DNA from: Gemmatimonadota bacterium
GTDB lineage: Bacteria > Gemmatimonadota > Gemmatimonadetes > Longimicrobiales > Gaopeijiaceae
NCBI GenBank assembly: GCA_018678395.1
Contig: JAHHMJ010000089.1
Coordinates: forward strand, 1-14,198
Direction: 5' to 3'
DNA: 14,198 bases
Shown: positions 1-7,482 of the stretch, one piece after another
Numbering within the stretch: position 1 is the stretch's first letter
How the letters are laid out: the number at the start of each line of letters is the position of its first letter
Notes under the pieces: generated by a model
Database searches by the model: none
What the model was told of the DNA's origin: nothing
The model's input: only the letters and a program-made list of their open reading frames with translations
Translations under genes and position numbers: made by a program

Positions 1-1
1 G

Positions 2-1057
2 GTCGCACGGCGGTACCCGAACCTCGAGATCCCCTACGTCACCGGGGTCTCGGCCGGCGGCATCAACGCCGCGCATGTGGCCGCCCACCACGGCTCCTTC
101 AAGCAGGCGATCGAAGAGCTGACCCGCCTGTGGGGCGACCTCAGCATGGAGCACGTCTTCCGAACCGACAGCGTCTCGCTGGGACGCCAGGTGTTCGGTA
201 CGCTCCGAGGTCTCGCGTCGGGCGGTCACGTCGACGCCGATCGGCTGCGCGGCCTGGTCGACACCGCCCCGCTGCGGGAATTCCTGCGTGAAGCGCTCCA
301 CACGGTGGACGGCGAGATCACGGGAATCGCGTACAACCTCGCGCGCGGCCGTTTGAAGGCCGCTGCGCTCAGCACCTCGTCGTACAGCACCGGTCAGTCG
401 GTGACGTGGGTTCAGGGCGAGAACATCCAGGAGTGGGAGCGGCCGGTGCGACGGTCGCGAAACACCGTCCTGACGGTCGATCACGTCATGGCGTCGGCAG
501 CCCTGCCGCTGTTCTTCCCGGCCATCCAGCTGCCCGGGGGATGGTACGGCGACGGCGGCATCCGGCTGACGGCTCCGCTCTCGCCCGCGCTGCACCTCGG
601 GGCACGCCGGATTCTCGCGATCTCGACACGCTACGCACCCAGTCTCGAAGAAGCCGATCGACCGGCGATCCAGGGCTACCCGCCGCCGGCCCAAATCATC
701 GGCGTCCTGATGAACGCGGTCTTCCTCGACCTCATGGATCAGGACGCGATGCGGCTAGAGCGCCTCAACGGGCTGCTCGAACAGCTCGAGCCCGAAGAGC
801 GGATGGGGCTGCGGCCGGTCAAGCTCATGGTGTTGCGGCCCTCGATCGACCTGGGGCGCCTCGCCGGGCAGTACGAGCCGCGACTGCCGCGCGTCTTCCG
901 CTTTCTCACACGCGGCCTGGGCACTCGCGCCACCGAGAGCCCGGACTTCCTGTCGCTCATTCTCTTCCAGCCGGACTACCTGAACGCGCTGATCGAGACC
1001 GGCGAACGCGACGCGGAAATGCGCGCGGGCGAGATCGAGGCCTTCCTCTCGGACTGA
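2..1057 (+). CDS. Patatin-like phospholipase, 5' end cut by window
   Basis: Patatin-family acyl hydrolases use a Ser-Asp dyad to release fatty acids from lipids. The frame is open from base 2, so the true start lies outside the window. A GTG at 77 falls after the nucleophile motif and is not a credible start. In the visible 351 residues the nucleophile elbow GVSAGG is near residues 15-20 (Ser about 17), preceded by a strand-like stretch and followed by INAAH. The catalytic Asp is in GDGG near residue 184, followed by the usual hydrophobic AP.SPA segment. The N-terminal oxyanion loop is missing because of truncation. The C-terminal region of about 150 residues has no motif I recognise. No membrane segment or export signal is visible, but the N-terminus is absent. 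The acyl-CoA dehydrogenase follows on the same strand after about 120 nt, so released fatty acids could feed it. The family call is secure; the substrate is unknown. Confidence 0.88.
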   Translation, partial: VARRYPNLEIPYVTGVSAGGINAAHVAAHHGSFKQAIEELTRLWGDLSMEHVFRTDSVSLGRQVFGTLRGLASGGHVDADRLRGLVDTAPLREFLREALHTVDGEITGIAYNLARGRLKAAALSTSSYSTGQSVTWVQGENIQEWERPVRRSRNTVLTVDHVMASAALPLFFPAIQLPGGWYGDGGIRLTAPLSPALHLGARRILAISTRYAPSLEEADRPAIQGYPPPAQIIGVLMNAVFLDLMDQDAMRLERLNGLLEQLEPEERMGLRPVKLMVLRPSIDLGRLAGQYEPRLPRVFRFLTRGLGTRATESPDFLSLILFQPDYLNALIETGERDAEMRAGEIEAFLSD

Positions 1058-1167
1058 GGCCAGGAGGCGGGGCGAGGCGGCGACGGCCGGATCGCGCTCC
1101 TCGATCGGGGGGTTGGACAGCACCGATGGACGAGTCGATCTTTCAGGGTCGTTCGATCGTCGTCCAC

Positions 1168-1172
1168 GGAGG
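1168..1172 (+). promoter_or_regulatory. Shine-Dalgarno site of the acyl-CoA dehydrogenase gene
   Basis: GGAGG lies 4 nt before the ATG at 1177. This favours 1177 over the ATG at 1126, which has no comparable site. The choice shortens the protein by 17 residues. Confidence 0.6.
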
Positions 1173-1176
1173 CTCC

Positions 1177-3102
1177 ATGTCGAAGAAGCTCGCCACCGAA
1201 CTCGAGGCCCGTGAGGTCGCCGAAGCCGCTCGCGAAGAGCAGTGGGAGCGGCGCTCGTTCTCGAAACGACTCTTCGCCGGCCGGCTGGCGCTCGATCTGC
1301 TTCACCCCCATCCCTCTTCCGATCCCGAGGAACAGGCGCGGGCACAGCCGTTCCTCGATCGGCTGCACGCCTTCGCGGCGGAGCACATCGACGGCGACGC
1401 CATCGACCGCGAAGGGTGGGTGCCGGAGTCGGTGCTCGAGGGGCTCGCCGAACTCGGCGCCTTCGGTATGAAGATCCCCCGCGAATACGGTGGTTTGGGG
1501 CTGTCGCAGGTCTCGTACAACCGCGCGCTGTCGATCGTGGCTTCGCGCTGCGGCGCGACGGGGGCTTTCCTCTCCGCGCACCAGTCGATCGGAGTGCCCG
1601 GTCCGGTCCTGATGTTCGGCACCGACGAGCAGAAGACCCGCTTCCTTCCGCGCCTCGCCCGGGGCGAGCTCTCGGCCTTCGCCCTCACCGAGCCCGACGC
1701 CGGCTCGGATCCCGCCAACATGGCGACCGCCGCCGAGCTCTCGGAAGACGGTGAGCACTGGATCATCAACGGCGAGAAGCTGTGGTGCACCAACGGTCCG
1801 CGCGCACGCATCATCATCGTCATGGCGCGCACCCCGGCACGCGAGGGCGTCCGAGGACGTCGACCGGTGACCGCCTTCATCGTCGAGATGGACACTCCCG
1901 GCGTCACGGTCGAGCACACCTCCACGTTCATGGGACTGCGCGGACTCTCGAACGGCGTGCTCCGCTTCGAGAACGTGAAGGTGCCCCGCGACAACCTGCT
2001 GTGGGGTGAAGGCAAGGGCCTCAAGCTGGCGCTGATCACCCTGAACGTGGGTCGCCTGTCGCTTCCCGCCTTCTGCGCCGCCGCGGCCAAGGCGTCGCTG
2101 GAGATGTCGCGGGAGTGGGGGGCCACACGGGTGCAGTGGGGTCAGCCCATCGGGAAGCACGACGCGATCGCGCAGAAGCTCGGCACGATGGCGGCCGACA
2201 CCTTCGCGATGGAATCGGTCGTGGGCCTCACATCCGCGATGGCCGACACCAAGCAGTTCGACATCCGCCTCGAAGCCGCCTTCGCGAAGATGTGGAACAG
2301 CGAACGGGCGTGGATGACCGCGAACGACGCACTCCAGATCCGAGCCGGCCGCGGGTACGAGACCCACGAGTCGCTCCAGCAGCGTGGCGAGACTCCGTAT
2401 CCGATCGAGCGCATGGTCCGCGACCTGCGCATCAATCTGGTCTTCGAGGGGTCGTCGGAGATCATGCGGCTGTTCATCGCACGCGAGGCCGTCGACGACC
2501 ATCTCAAGGTCGCGGGCGACATGATCGATCCGAGAGCACCGATCGGTCGCCGCCTCGCCGCCCTGGTCCGTGCGGGCCTGCACTACGCCTGGTGGTTCCC
2601 CACACGCTTCGTCGGTTGGGGCCACTGGCCGCGGTTCGGCGAGTTCGGGCCGCTCGCGCGGCATCTCCGCTTCATCGATCGGACGGCGCGCAAGCTGGCC
2701 CGGTCGACGTTCTACGCCATGGTCCGCTTCGGTCCCAAGCTCGAGAAGCGACAGGCGGTCCTCGGCCGCATCGTCGACGTGGGCGCCGAACTGTTCGTGA
2801 TGACGGCGGCGTGCGTACGTGCCCAGAAGATGAGGACGGAGAACCCTTCCGACCCGACGCCGGTCACCCTCGCCGACCTCTTCTGTCGTCAGGCCCGCCG
2901 GCGCATCCGGAGCTCCTTCGACGACCTGTTCGCGAACGACGATACGGCGACCTACGCCGTGGCCGGGCAGGCGATGGAGGGACGGTTCTCGTGGCTGGAG
3001 ACCGAGTCCGTGGTCTCGATGGCCGAGGCCTACTCCGAAGCGAACGCCGCCTCTGAGACCGCGGTGGCATCGCGCGAGCCCGAGCCGGCCGGCGCCGACT
3101 GA
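1177..3102 (+). CDS. Acyl-CoA dehydrogenase, long VLCAD/ACAD9-like type
   Basis: FAD enzyme for the first, alpha-beta dehydrogenation step of fatty acyl-CoA beta-oxidation. From the ATG at 1177 it is 641 residues, against about 380-400 for short- and medium-chain enzymes. The N-terminal helical domain covers roughly 50-165. The FAD/substrate signature FALTEPDAGSDPAN is near 168-181 and the substrate-side WIINGEKLWCTNG follows at about 195-207. The C-terminal helical domain carries FEGSSEIMRLFIA, whose Glu near 424 aligns with the catalytic base of VLCAD (FEG..DI.R.F). About 200 extra residues follow, as in VLCAD, ACAD9 and bacterial long FadE forms, where this part mediates membrane association or dimer contacts. 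The reading frame continues upstream to 406, but that stretch is the shadow of the patatin gene. The stop is 4 nt from the stop of the convergent corA-like gene. A long-chain substrate is inferred from architecture. Confidence 0.93.
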   Translation: MSKKLATELEAREVAEAAREEQWERRSFSKRLFAGRLALDLLHPHPSSDPEEQARAQPFLDRLHAFAAEHIDGDAIDREGWVPESVLEGLAELGAFGMKIPREYGGLGLSQVSYNRALSIVASRCGATGAFLSAHQSIGVPGPVLMFGTDEQKTRFLPRLARGELSAFALTEPDAGSDPANMATAAELSEDGEHWIINGEKLWCTNGPRARIIIVMARTPAREGVRGRRPVTAFIVEMDTPGVTVEHTSTFMGLRGLSNGVLRFENVKVPRDNLLWGEGKGLKLALITLNVGRLSLPAFCAAAAKASLEMSREWGATRVQWGQPIGKHDAIAQKLGTMAADTFAMESVVGLTSAMADTKQFDIRLEAAFAKMWNSERAWMTANDALQIRAGRGYETHESLQQRGETPYPIERMVRDLRINLVFEGSSEIMRLFIAREAVDDHLKVAGDMIDPRAPIGRRLAALVRAGLHYAWWFPTRFVGWGHWPRFGEFGPLARHLRFIDRTARKLARSTFYAMVRFGPKLEKRQAVLGRIVDVGAELFVMTAACVRAQKMRTENPSDPTPVTLADLFCRQARRRIRSSFDDLFANDDTATYAVAGQAMEGRFSWLETESVVSMAEAYSEANAASETAVASREPEPAGAD

Positions 3103-3106
3103 TCGA

Positions 3107-4228
3107 TCATAGCCAGTCTCTGCGGCGGAAGTAGACGACCATCCCGAGCGCCACCGCGATCATGGCACCCCACAGCGCCGGGTAGGCCCAGGGGACGGCC
3201 AGCTCCGGCATGTGCTCGAAGTTCATGCCGTAGATGCCCGCCATGAACGTCAGTGGAATGAAGATGCTCGCCATGATCGTGAGCACCTTCATGACTTCAT
3301 TGGTCCGGTGCGACACGTTCGACAGATAGAGGTCGATCGCTCCGGACACCACGTCGCGCAGCGATTCCACCGTCTCGATCACCTGGACGGAGTGGTCGTA
3401 GACGTCGCGCACGAACACCCGGGTCTCGTCTTCGAAGCGCTCGGAATCGCCTCGCAGAATCCCGTTCAGGAGGTCGCGCACCGGCCAGACCGCCCTTCGC
3501 AGCACGATCAACTCCCGCTTGAGCCGATGCAGCCGCGCCATCGCGTCGGGACCGGGCCGCTCCAGCACCTCGAGTTCGAGTTCCTCGGTCGCCGCGCCGA
3601 TTCGTTCGAGCACCGCGAAGTAGCGGTCCACCACTGCATCGATCAGGGCGTAGGCGAGGTAGTCGGCCCCGCGTGCACGAATCCGGCCCTTCGCGCCCCG
3701 CAGGCGCTCGCGCACCGGCTCGAAGGAGTCGCCCACCCGTTCCTGGAAGGTGAGAATCCAGCTCGGACCGAGGATCAGTGAGAGCTGCTCCTCCCGCACG
3801 AAGCCACCCTCCTCGTCCCAGTCCAACATCGGCAAGACGACGGCGTCGTAACCCGGATAGGCTTCCGCCTTCGGTCGTTGACCGACGTGCACCAGATCCT
3901 CCAGCACGAGAGGGTGGAGGCCGAAGTGCTCGCCGACGCGACGCACGAGATCGACGTCGTGGAGGCCGTCGATGTTGATCCAGCTCACCGACGGTGCGTC
4001 CCGCAGCGCCAGCACCTCGTCCACCGAGTCGACCTCGCTTTCCCGCAGTCGCTCAGCGTCGTAGTCGATGGCGCGGATGCGGACCCGTTCCATCTTCTGC
4101 TTGCCGGTGTGGACGAGAGTGCCGGGCGCGACACCGGCTCCCTTGACCTGCCGCCGGACGAAGCGCCCCACCACACGCATGGCGCGCAGGGACTGTCGGG
4201 GATCGAGGGGGTTTCGCCTAGACATCAT
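3107..4228 (-). CDS. corA: CorA-family Mg2+/divalent cation channel
   Basis: Pentameric inner-membrane channel that takes up Mg2+ (some members Co2+ or Ni2+, or efflux Zn2+). The 373 residues show the CorA layout: a soluble alpha/beta N-domain to about 200, long charged stalk helices at about 200-315, TM1 at about 316-332 ending in the selectivity motif YGMN (333-336), a short acidic loop with the sequence FEHMPEL, and TM2 at about 350-367. The C-terminus is the typical basic RRRDWL. Two ATG codons stand in tandem at 4228 and 4225. GGAGG ends 3 nt before the first and 6 nt before the second, so 4225 is slightly preferred. The start overlaps the 3' end of the ABC exporter gene by 8-11 nt, so both are probably co-transcribed and translationally coupled. 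The transported ion cannot be read from sequence. Confidence 0.93.
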   Translation of the reverse strand: MMSRRNPLDPRQSLRAMRVVGRFVRRQVKGAGVAPGTLVHTGKQKMERVRIRAIDYDAERLRESEVDSVDEVLALRDAPSVSWINIDGLHDVDLVRRVGEHFGLHPLVLEDLVHVGQRPKAEAYPGYDAVVLPMLDWDEEGGFVREEQLSLILGPSWILTFQERVGDSFEPVRERLRGAKGRIRARGADYLAYALIDAVVDRYFAVLERIGAATEELELEVLERPGPDAMARLHRLKRELIVLRRAVWPVRDLLNGILRGDSERFEDETRVFVRDVYDHSVQVIETVESLRDVVSGAIDLYLSNVSHRTNEVMKVLTIMASIFIPLTFMAGIYGMNFEHMPELAVPWAYPALWGAMIAVALGMVVYFRRRDWL

Positions 4229-6035
4229 GGACCTCCGTGGGGGACTCGGCCACGCTGGCCAGAGCGTCGTCGAACTGGCGCCGATAGAGGCGCGCGTATA
4301 CGGGGCTGCGATCGAGCAACTCCGCGTGGGTGCCCTGATCCTCGATGCGCCCGCCGTCGAGGACCACGATGCGGTCGGCTCGGATGACCGTGCTCAGACG
4401 GTGGGCGATCACGAGGGTGGTGCGCCCCTCCATGAGCTGATCGAGTGCGTCCTGGACGAAGCGCTCGCTCTCGGCGTCGAGGCTGCTGGACGCCTCGTCC
4501 AGGATCAGGATACGAGGCCGCTTCAGGAAGACCCGCGCGATCGCCATGCGCTGGCGTTGTCCACCGCTCAACGTCACGCCCCGCTCGCCGATCCGTTGAT
4601 CGTACCCGTCGGGAAACGACTCGATGAAGTCGTGCGCATAGGCGCGGCGGGCGGCCTCCTCGACTTCGTGGGCGCCGGCGTCGAGACGGCCGTAGAGCAG
4701 ATTCTCGCGCACGGTGCCCGCGAACAGCATGGGCTCCTGCGGGACCAGCCCCACGTGGGACCGCAGATCGCCGGGCTCGACCTCGCGCACGTCGACCCCG
4801 TCGACGGTCACGCGGCCCGCGCCGACGTCGAAGAAACGCGACACGAGCGCGGCCAGCGTGCTCTTGCCCGCCCCGGACGGTCCCACGAGTGCCACCCGCT
4901 CGCCGGCCTCCAGAACCAGATCGATTCCCGAGAGCACCTCGGGCTGATCGTCTTCGTAGCGAAAGTGGACGGCCTCGAAGCGAACGACGCCCTCGAGCGG
5001 ATCCGGCAGGCGGCGGGGGTGTTCCGCGACCGGCAGCTCGGACGGGTGCTCGAGCAGCTCGAAGATCCGACGCGCCGCCCCCGCCGCCTCCTGGATGTTG
5101 CCCCAGAAGCCGGCCAGGGAGGTGATGGCTCCGGCGATGGTCACCGCGTAGAGCAGGAAGGCGACGAGGGTCCCGGCGGACAGCTGGCCGGCCAGCACGA
5201 GGCGGCCGCCCTCCCACAGCACCGCGACGATGGCGCCGAAGGCGGTGAAGGTGACCGCGCCCGTCAGGCCCGCCCGCGCCACGCCACGCCGCAATCCGTC
5301 GTCCCGGGTCGCTCGAATCTCGCGCGCGTACGCCTCGGCCTCCCACGCTTCCCGCGTGAAGCTCTGGACCGTTCGGATCTGCGTGAAGACCTGCTCGGCC
5401 CGGGCGACCGCCGCCGCCAGTGTGTCCTGGATGCCGGTGCTCAACCGCCGGACCCGACGCCCGAAGAACCACGCGACGGTGATCGCCACCGGGATCGCGG
5501 TCAGCGTCACGAAGGTCAGGCGGGGGTTCGTGGCCGTGACCAGGATGAGTGCCCCCACGAGGAAGAGGGCCTGGCGCACCAACTCCGGAATCCCGAAGCG
5601 AAGCACCTGCTGCAGCACCCCCACGTCGGAGGCGATCCGCGACGACAGCTCTCCGACGCGGCGCACCGCGAAGAAGCCCGGCGGCTGCCAGACCAGACCC
5701 TCGAACAGGTCGGTGCGTAGCTCGGCGACGACGTGCTCCGAGACCGACGCGGTCAGGTAGCTCTGGGCGAAGTTCAGCACCGCCTGCACCGCGAAGAGGC
5801 CGAGGAGGAACAGGGCGATGCGATCCAGCGTGGCGGTGCCGGCGGCCGCGTCGGCGGCGAGGAACGCGGCGTCCAGAAGCTCCCGCACGACCAGCGGAAA
5901 GACGAGGCTGATGGCGCTGGTCAGGACGATCAGCACGGCGCTCCATACGAGGCGCCCGCGCCACGGTCTCAACCGCGGCGCGAGGCGGCGCAGGAACCCG
6001 AGGCTCCGAAGGCGGGAGGGGGTGGTTTCGGACAT
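4218..6035 (-). CDS. ABC exporter half-transporter (MsbA/BmrA-like, TMD fused to NBD)
   Basis: ATP-driven exporter with the six-helix transmembrane domain (about residues 15-325) fused to a nucleotide-binding domain; it should work as a homodimer or with another half. Visible NBD motifs are Walker A GPSGAGKST (385-393), a Q-loop in LVPQEPMLF, signature LSGGQ (489-493), Walker B ILILDEA with the catalytic Glu, a D-loop in SSSLD and an H-loop IAHRLS. All key residues are present. The 605-residue length is normal for lipid or multidrug exporters of the MsbA/BmrA/LmrA type. I chose the ATG at 6035. A longer frame to 6092 adds 19 residues without membrane or family character and runs into the divergent promoter region. 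The corA-like gene follows with overlap. Substrate unknown: lipid, drug or peptide are all possible. Confidence 0.9.
   Translation of the reverse strand: MSETTPSRLRSLGFLRRLAPRLRPWRGRLVWSAVLIVLTSAISLVFPLVVRELLDAAFLAADAAAGTATLDRIALFLLGLFAVQAVLNFAQSYLTASVSEHVVAELRTDLFEGLVWQPPGFFAVRRVGELSSRIASDVGVLQQVLRFGIPELVRQALFLVGALILVTATNPRLTFVTLTAIPVAITVAWFFGRRVRRLSTGIQDTLAAAVARAEQVFTQIRTVQSFTREAWEAEAYAREIRATRDDGLRRGVARAGLTGAVTFTAFGAIVAVLWEGGRLVLAGQLSAGTLVAFLLYAVTIAGAITSLAGFWGNIQEAAGAARRIFELLEHPSELPVAEHPRRLPDPLEGVVRFEAVHFRYEDDQPEVLSGIDLVLEAGERVALVGPSGAGKSTLAALVSRFFDVGAGRVTVDGVDVREVEPGDLRSHVGLVPQEPMLFAGTVRENLLYGRLDAGAHEVEEAARRAYAHDFIESFPDGYDQRIGERGVTLSGGQRQRMAIARVFLKRPRILILDEASSSLDAESERFVQDALDQLMEGRTTLVIAHRLSTVIRADRIVVLDGGRIEDQGTHAELLDRSPVYARLYRRQFDDALASVAESPTEVHDV
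4232..4236 (-). promoter_or_regulatory. Shine-Dalgarno site of the corA-like gene, inside the exporter gene
   Basis: On the minus strand GGAGG sits 3 nt before the first and 6 nt before the second of two tandem ATGs (4228, 4225). It lies within the last codons of the upstream ABC exporter gene, consistent with coupled translation. Confidence 0.6.
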
Positions 6036-6112
6036 GTCCGTGAAGTGAAACGCAGGGTGCGGCGGGGAGTAACATAGGGTCCCCCGAACCACCCCACGAC
6101 CCGACCGGCGCC
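6036..6112. promoter_or_regulatory. Divergent intergenic region, exporter/corA versus heme A synthase operons
   Basis: This 77-nt gap must hold signals for both directions. The only AT-rich patch is around 6069-6076. Read on plus it gives TAACAT (6070-6075, 4 of 6 to a sigma-70 -10 box); read on minus it gives TATGTT. No good -35 box is visible for either, so the boxes are tentative. The location as a promoter region is inferred from gene order. Confidence 0.4.
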
Positions 6113-7045
6113 GTGCTCTACCGTTCTCTCGTCGTCACCGTCGTCTGGACCCTCGCCCTGCTCTATCTCGGCAGTGTGGTCCACGCCACCGAATCCTCCC
6201 TCGCCTGCCCCGACTGGCCGACCTGTTTCGGCACGATGATGCCCGAGATGGTGGGCGGGGTGTTCTGGGAACACCTGCATCGACTCGTGGCCGGGGCGCT
6301 GATCCTCATCTTCGGCGTATCGACCTACCTCGCCTTCCGGGACGGCGGGCAACGTCGCTGGTTCGTCCGGGCGTCCGTGGCGGGGGTATTGCTTCTCCTG
6401 GTCCAGGCCGTCTTCGGCGGACTCACGGTGATCTACCGACTCCCCGACGCCGTCTCGACCACGCACCTCAGTCTCGCGTTCATCTTCCTATCTCTCGCGG
6501 TGGTGCTCGCGACGGCGGCCTCACCCCGCCGCGCCACGGCGACGGCCCTGTCACCGGCGGTGGCGCGCCCCCTCCGCCGGTGGGCGACCGGCGCGGCCGT
6601 CCTGGTTTTCATGCAGAGCGCGATCGGCGCCGTGGTACGCCACACCGATTCGGGAATGGCGTGCCCGGACTTCCCGACCTGCCTCGGGCAGTGGGTGCCG
6701 CCGATGGGGACGCATTACGTGGCGATCCACTTCACGCATCGCGTGGTCGCGGTCGTGGCCACCCTCGCCGTGATCGGTCTCCTGGTGGCGCTGATCCGGG
6801 TCGGCGCCCCGCGCCGACTGATCCGTCAGGCCTGGGCGGCCGTGGCGCTGGTAGCGGTCCAGTTCACGCTGGGAGTGGTGTCGGTCTTCACGATCCTCGC
6901 GGTGACCCCGGTGTCGCTGCACACACTCGGAGCGGCGGCCCTGCTGGCATTGCTCGTCCACCTCGCCACCGTGGCTCGGATGGACGTCGGCACGGATCGG
7001 ACCCGTATCGAGCCGGACGCGGCTCCCGCGAGCACTTCGGCCTGA
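6113..7045 (+). CDS. ctaA: Heme A synthase (CtaA/Cox15 family)
   Basis: Inner-membrane hemoprotein that oxidises the C8 methyl of heme O to the formyl group of heme A for aa3-type cytochrome oxidase. The 310 residues contain about eight hydrophobic helices in two four-helix repeats. Residues matching the heme ligands of Bacillus CtaA are visible: Glu53 and His56 in EHLHR, His118 in TTHLS, His209 in HFTHR and His270 in SLHT. Each half has an extracytoplasmic Cys pair, Cys32/Cys38 and Cys184/Cys190, in near-identical ACPD(W/F)PTC segments. The start is a GTG at 6113 with no clear Shine-Dalgarno; no in-frame ATG exists upstream in the gap. The stop overlaps the next ATG by one base (TGATG), so it leads a coupled operon with the DUF420 and EamA genes. 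No heme O synthase (ctaB) or oxidase subunit gene is in the window. Confidence 0.93.
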   Translation: MLYRSLVVTVVWTLALLYLGSVVHATESSLACPDWPTCFGTMMPEMVGGVFWEHLHRLVAGALILIFGVSTYLAFRDGGQRRWFVRASVAGVLLLLVQAVFGGLTVIYRLPDAVSTTHLSLAFIFLSLAVVLATAASPRRATATALSPAVARPLRRWATGAAVLVFMQSAIGAVVRHTDSGMACPDFPTCLGQWVPPMGTHYVAIHFTHRVVAVVATLAVIGLLVALIRVGAPRRLIRQAWAAVALVAVQFTLGVVSVFTILAVTPVSLHTLGAAALLALLVHLATVARMDVGTDRTRIEPDAAPASTSA

Positions 7046-7482
7046 TGGATGCTCAGGCCTTCGGAGACCTGCTGGCCCCGGTCAACGCGACACTGAACGC
7101 CACGGCCACCGGGTTCCTCGTGGCGGGCTTCGCGTTCATCCGATCGAAGCGGATCGACGCCCACCGCCGGGCGATGTCGGGCGCGGTGACCGCCTCGGCC
7201 CTCTTCCTCGTCTTCTACGTGACCCGCTTCTCGCTGACGGGGACGCACGAATTCGCCGGTACGGGGATGGCCCGCTCGGTCTACCTCACGATCCTCTTCT
7301 CCCACATGGTGCTCGCGGCCCTGGTCGTGCCGCTGGTGCTGCGCCTGCTGTTCCTGGCGTGGAAGGAGCGCTTCGACGCCCATCGTCGATTGGCGCGGTG
7401 GACGTATCCGATCTGGATGTACGTCTCGGTGACCGGCATCGTCGTCTACGTCATGCTGTACCACGTGTACGGATACCGGTGA
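7045..7482 (+). CDS. DUF420 membrane protein, CtaM/YozB-like oxidase assembly factor
   Basis: A 145-residue protein with four predicted membrane helices (about 20-33, 47-64, 79-106 and 121-141). It fits the DUF420 family, which includes Bacillus YozB and Staphylococcus CtaM; CtaM is needed for a functional heme-A-containing oxidase. Histidines at 40, 68, 87, 113 and 140 lie at helix ends or within helices and could bind heme or copper. The DAHRR motif occurs twice (38-42 and 111-115), giving the protein a two-fold look. Translation starts at the ATG overlapping the heme A synthase stop, and its own stop overlaps the GTG of the EamA gene (GTGA). Position directly behind heme A synthase supports a role in heme A insertion or oxidase maturation. 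The exact reaction is not known for the family. Confidence 0.85.
   Translation: MDAQAFGDLLAPVNATLNATATGFLVAGFAFIRSKRIDAHRRAMSGAVTASALFLVFYVTRFSLTGTHEFAGTGMARSVYLTILFSHMVLAALVVPLVLRLLFLAWKERFDAHRRLARWTYPIWMYVSVTGIVVYVMLYHVYGYR

Noticed and set aside
406..1176. Upstream extension of the acyl-CoA dehydrogenase frame
   Set aside because: The first part overlaps the patatin gene in another frame and is Arg/Pro/Gly rich. The ATG at 1177 has a proper ribosome site.
1058..1176. Terminator or promoter between the patatin and acyl-CoA dehydrogenase genes
   Set aside because: The 119-nt gap is GC-rich and shows neither a hairpin with a T-run nor a recognisable promoter; only the ribosome site at 1168 is called.
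976..2664. 562-codon open frame on the minus strand opposite the acyl-CoA dehydrogenase
   Set aside because: It lies fully against a gene with clear family motifs, and its residue make-up (Arg, Gly, His, Asp rich, no motif) is typical of GC-rich antisense frames.
4068..5720. 550-codon open frame on plus opposite the ABC exporter
   Set aside because: Antisense shadow of a gene with all ABC motifs; no recognisable domain.
4225..6075. Second long minus-strand frame (616 codons) inside the ABC exporter
   Set aside because: Same region as the exporter, shifted by one frame; Arg/Gly-rich nonsense without ABC motifs.
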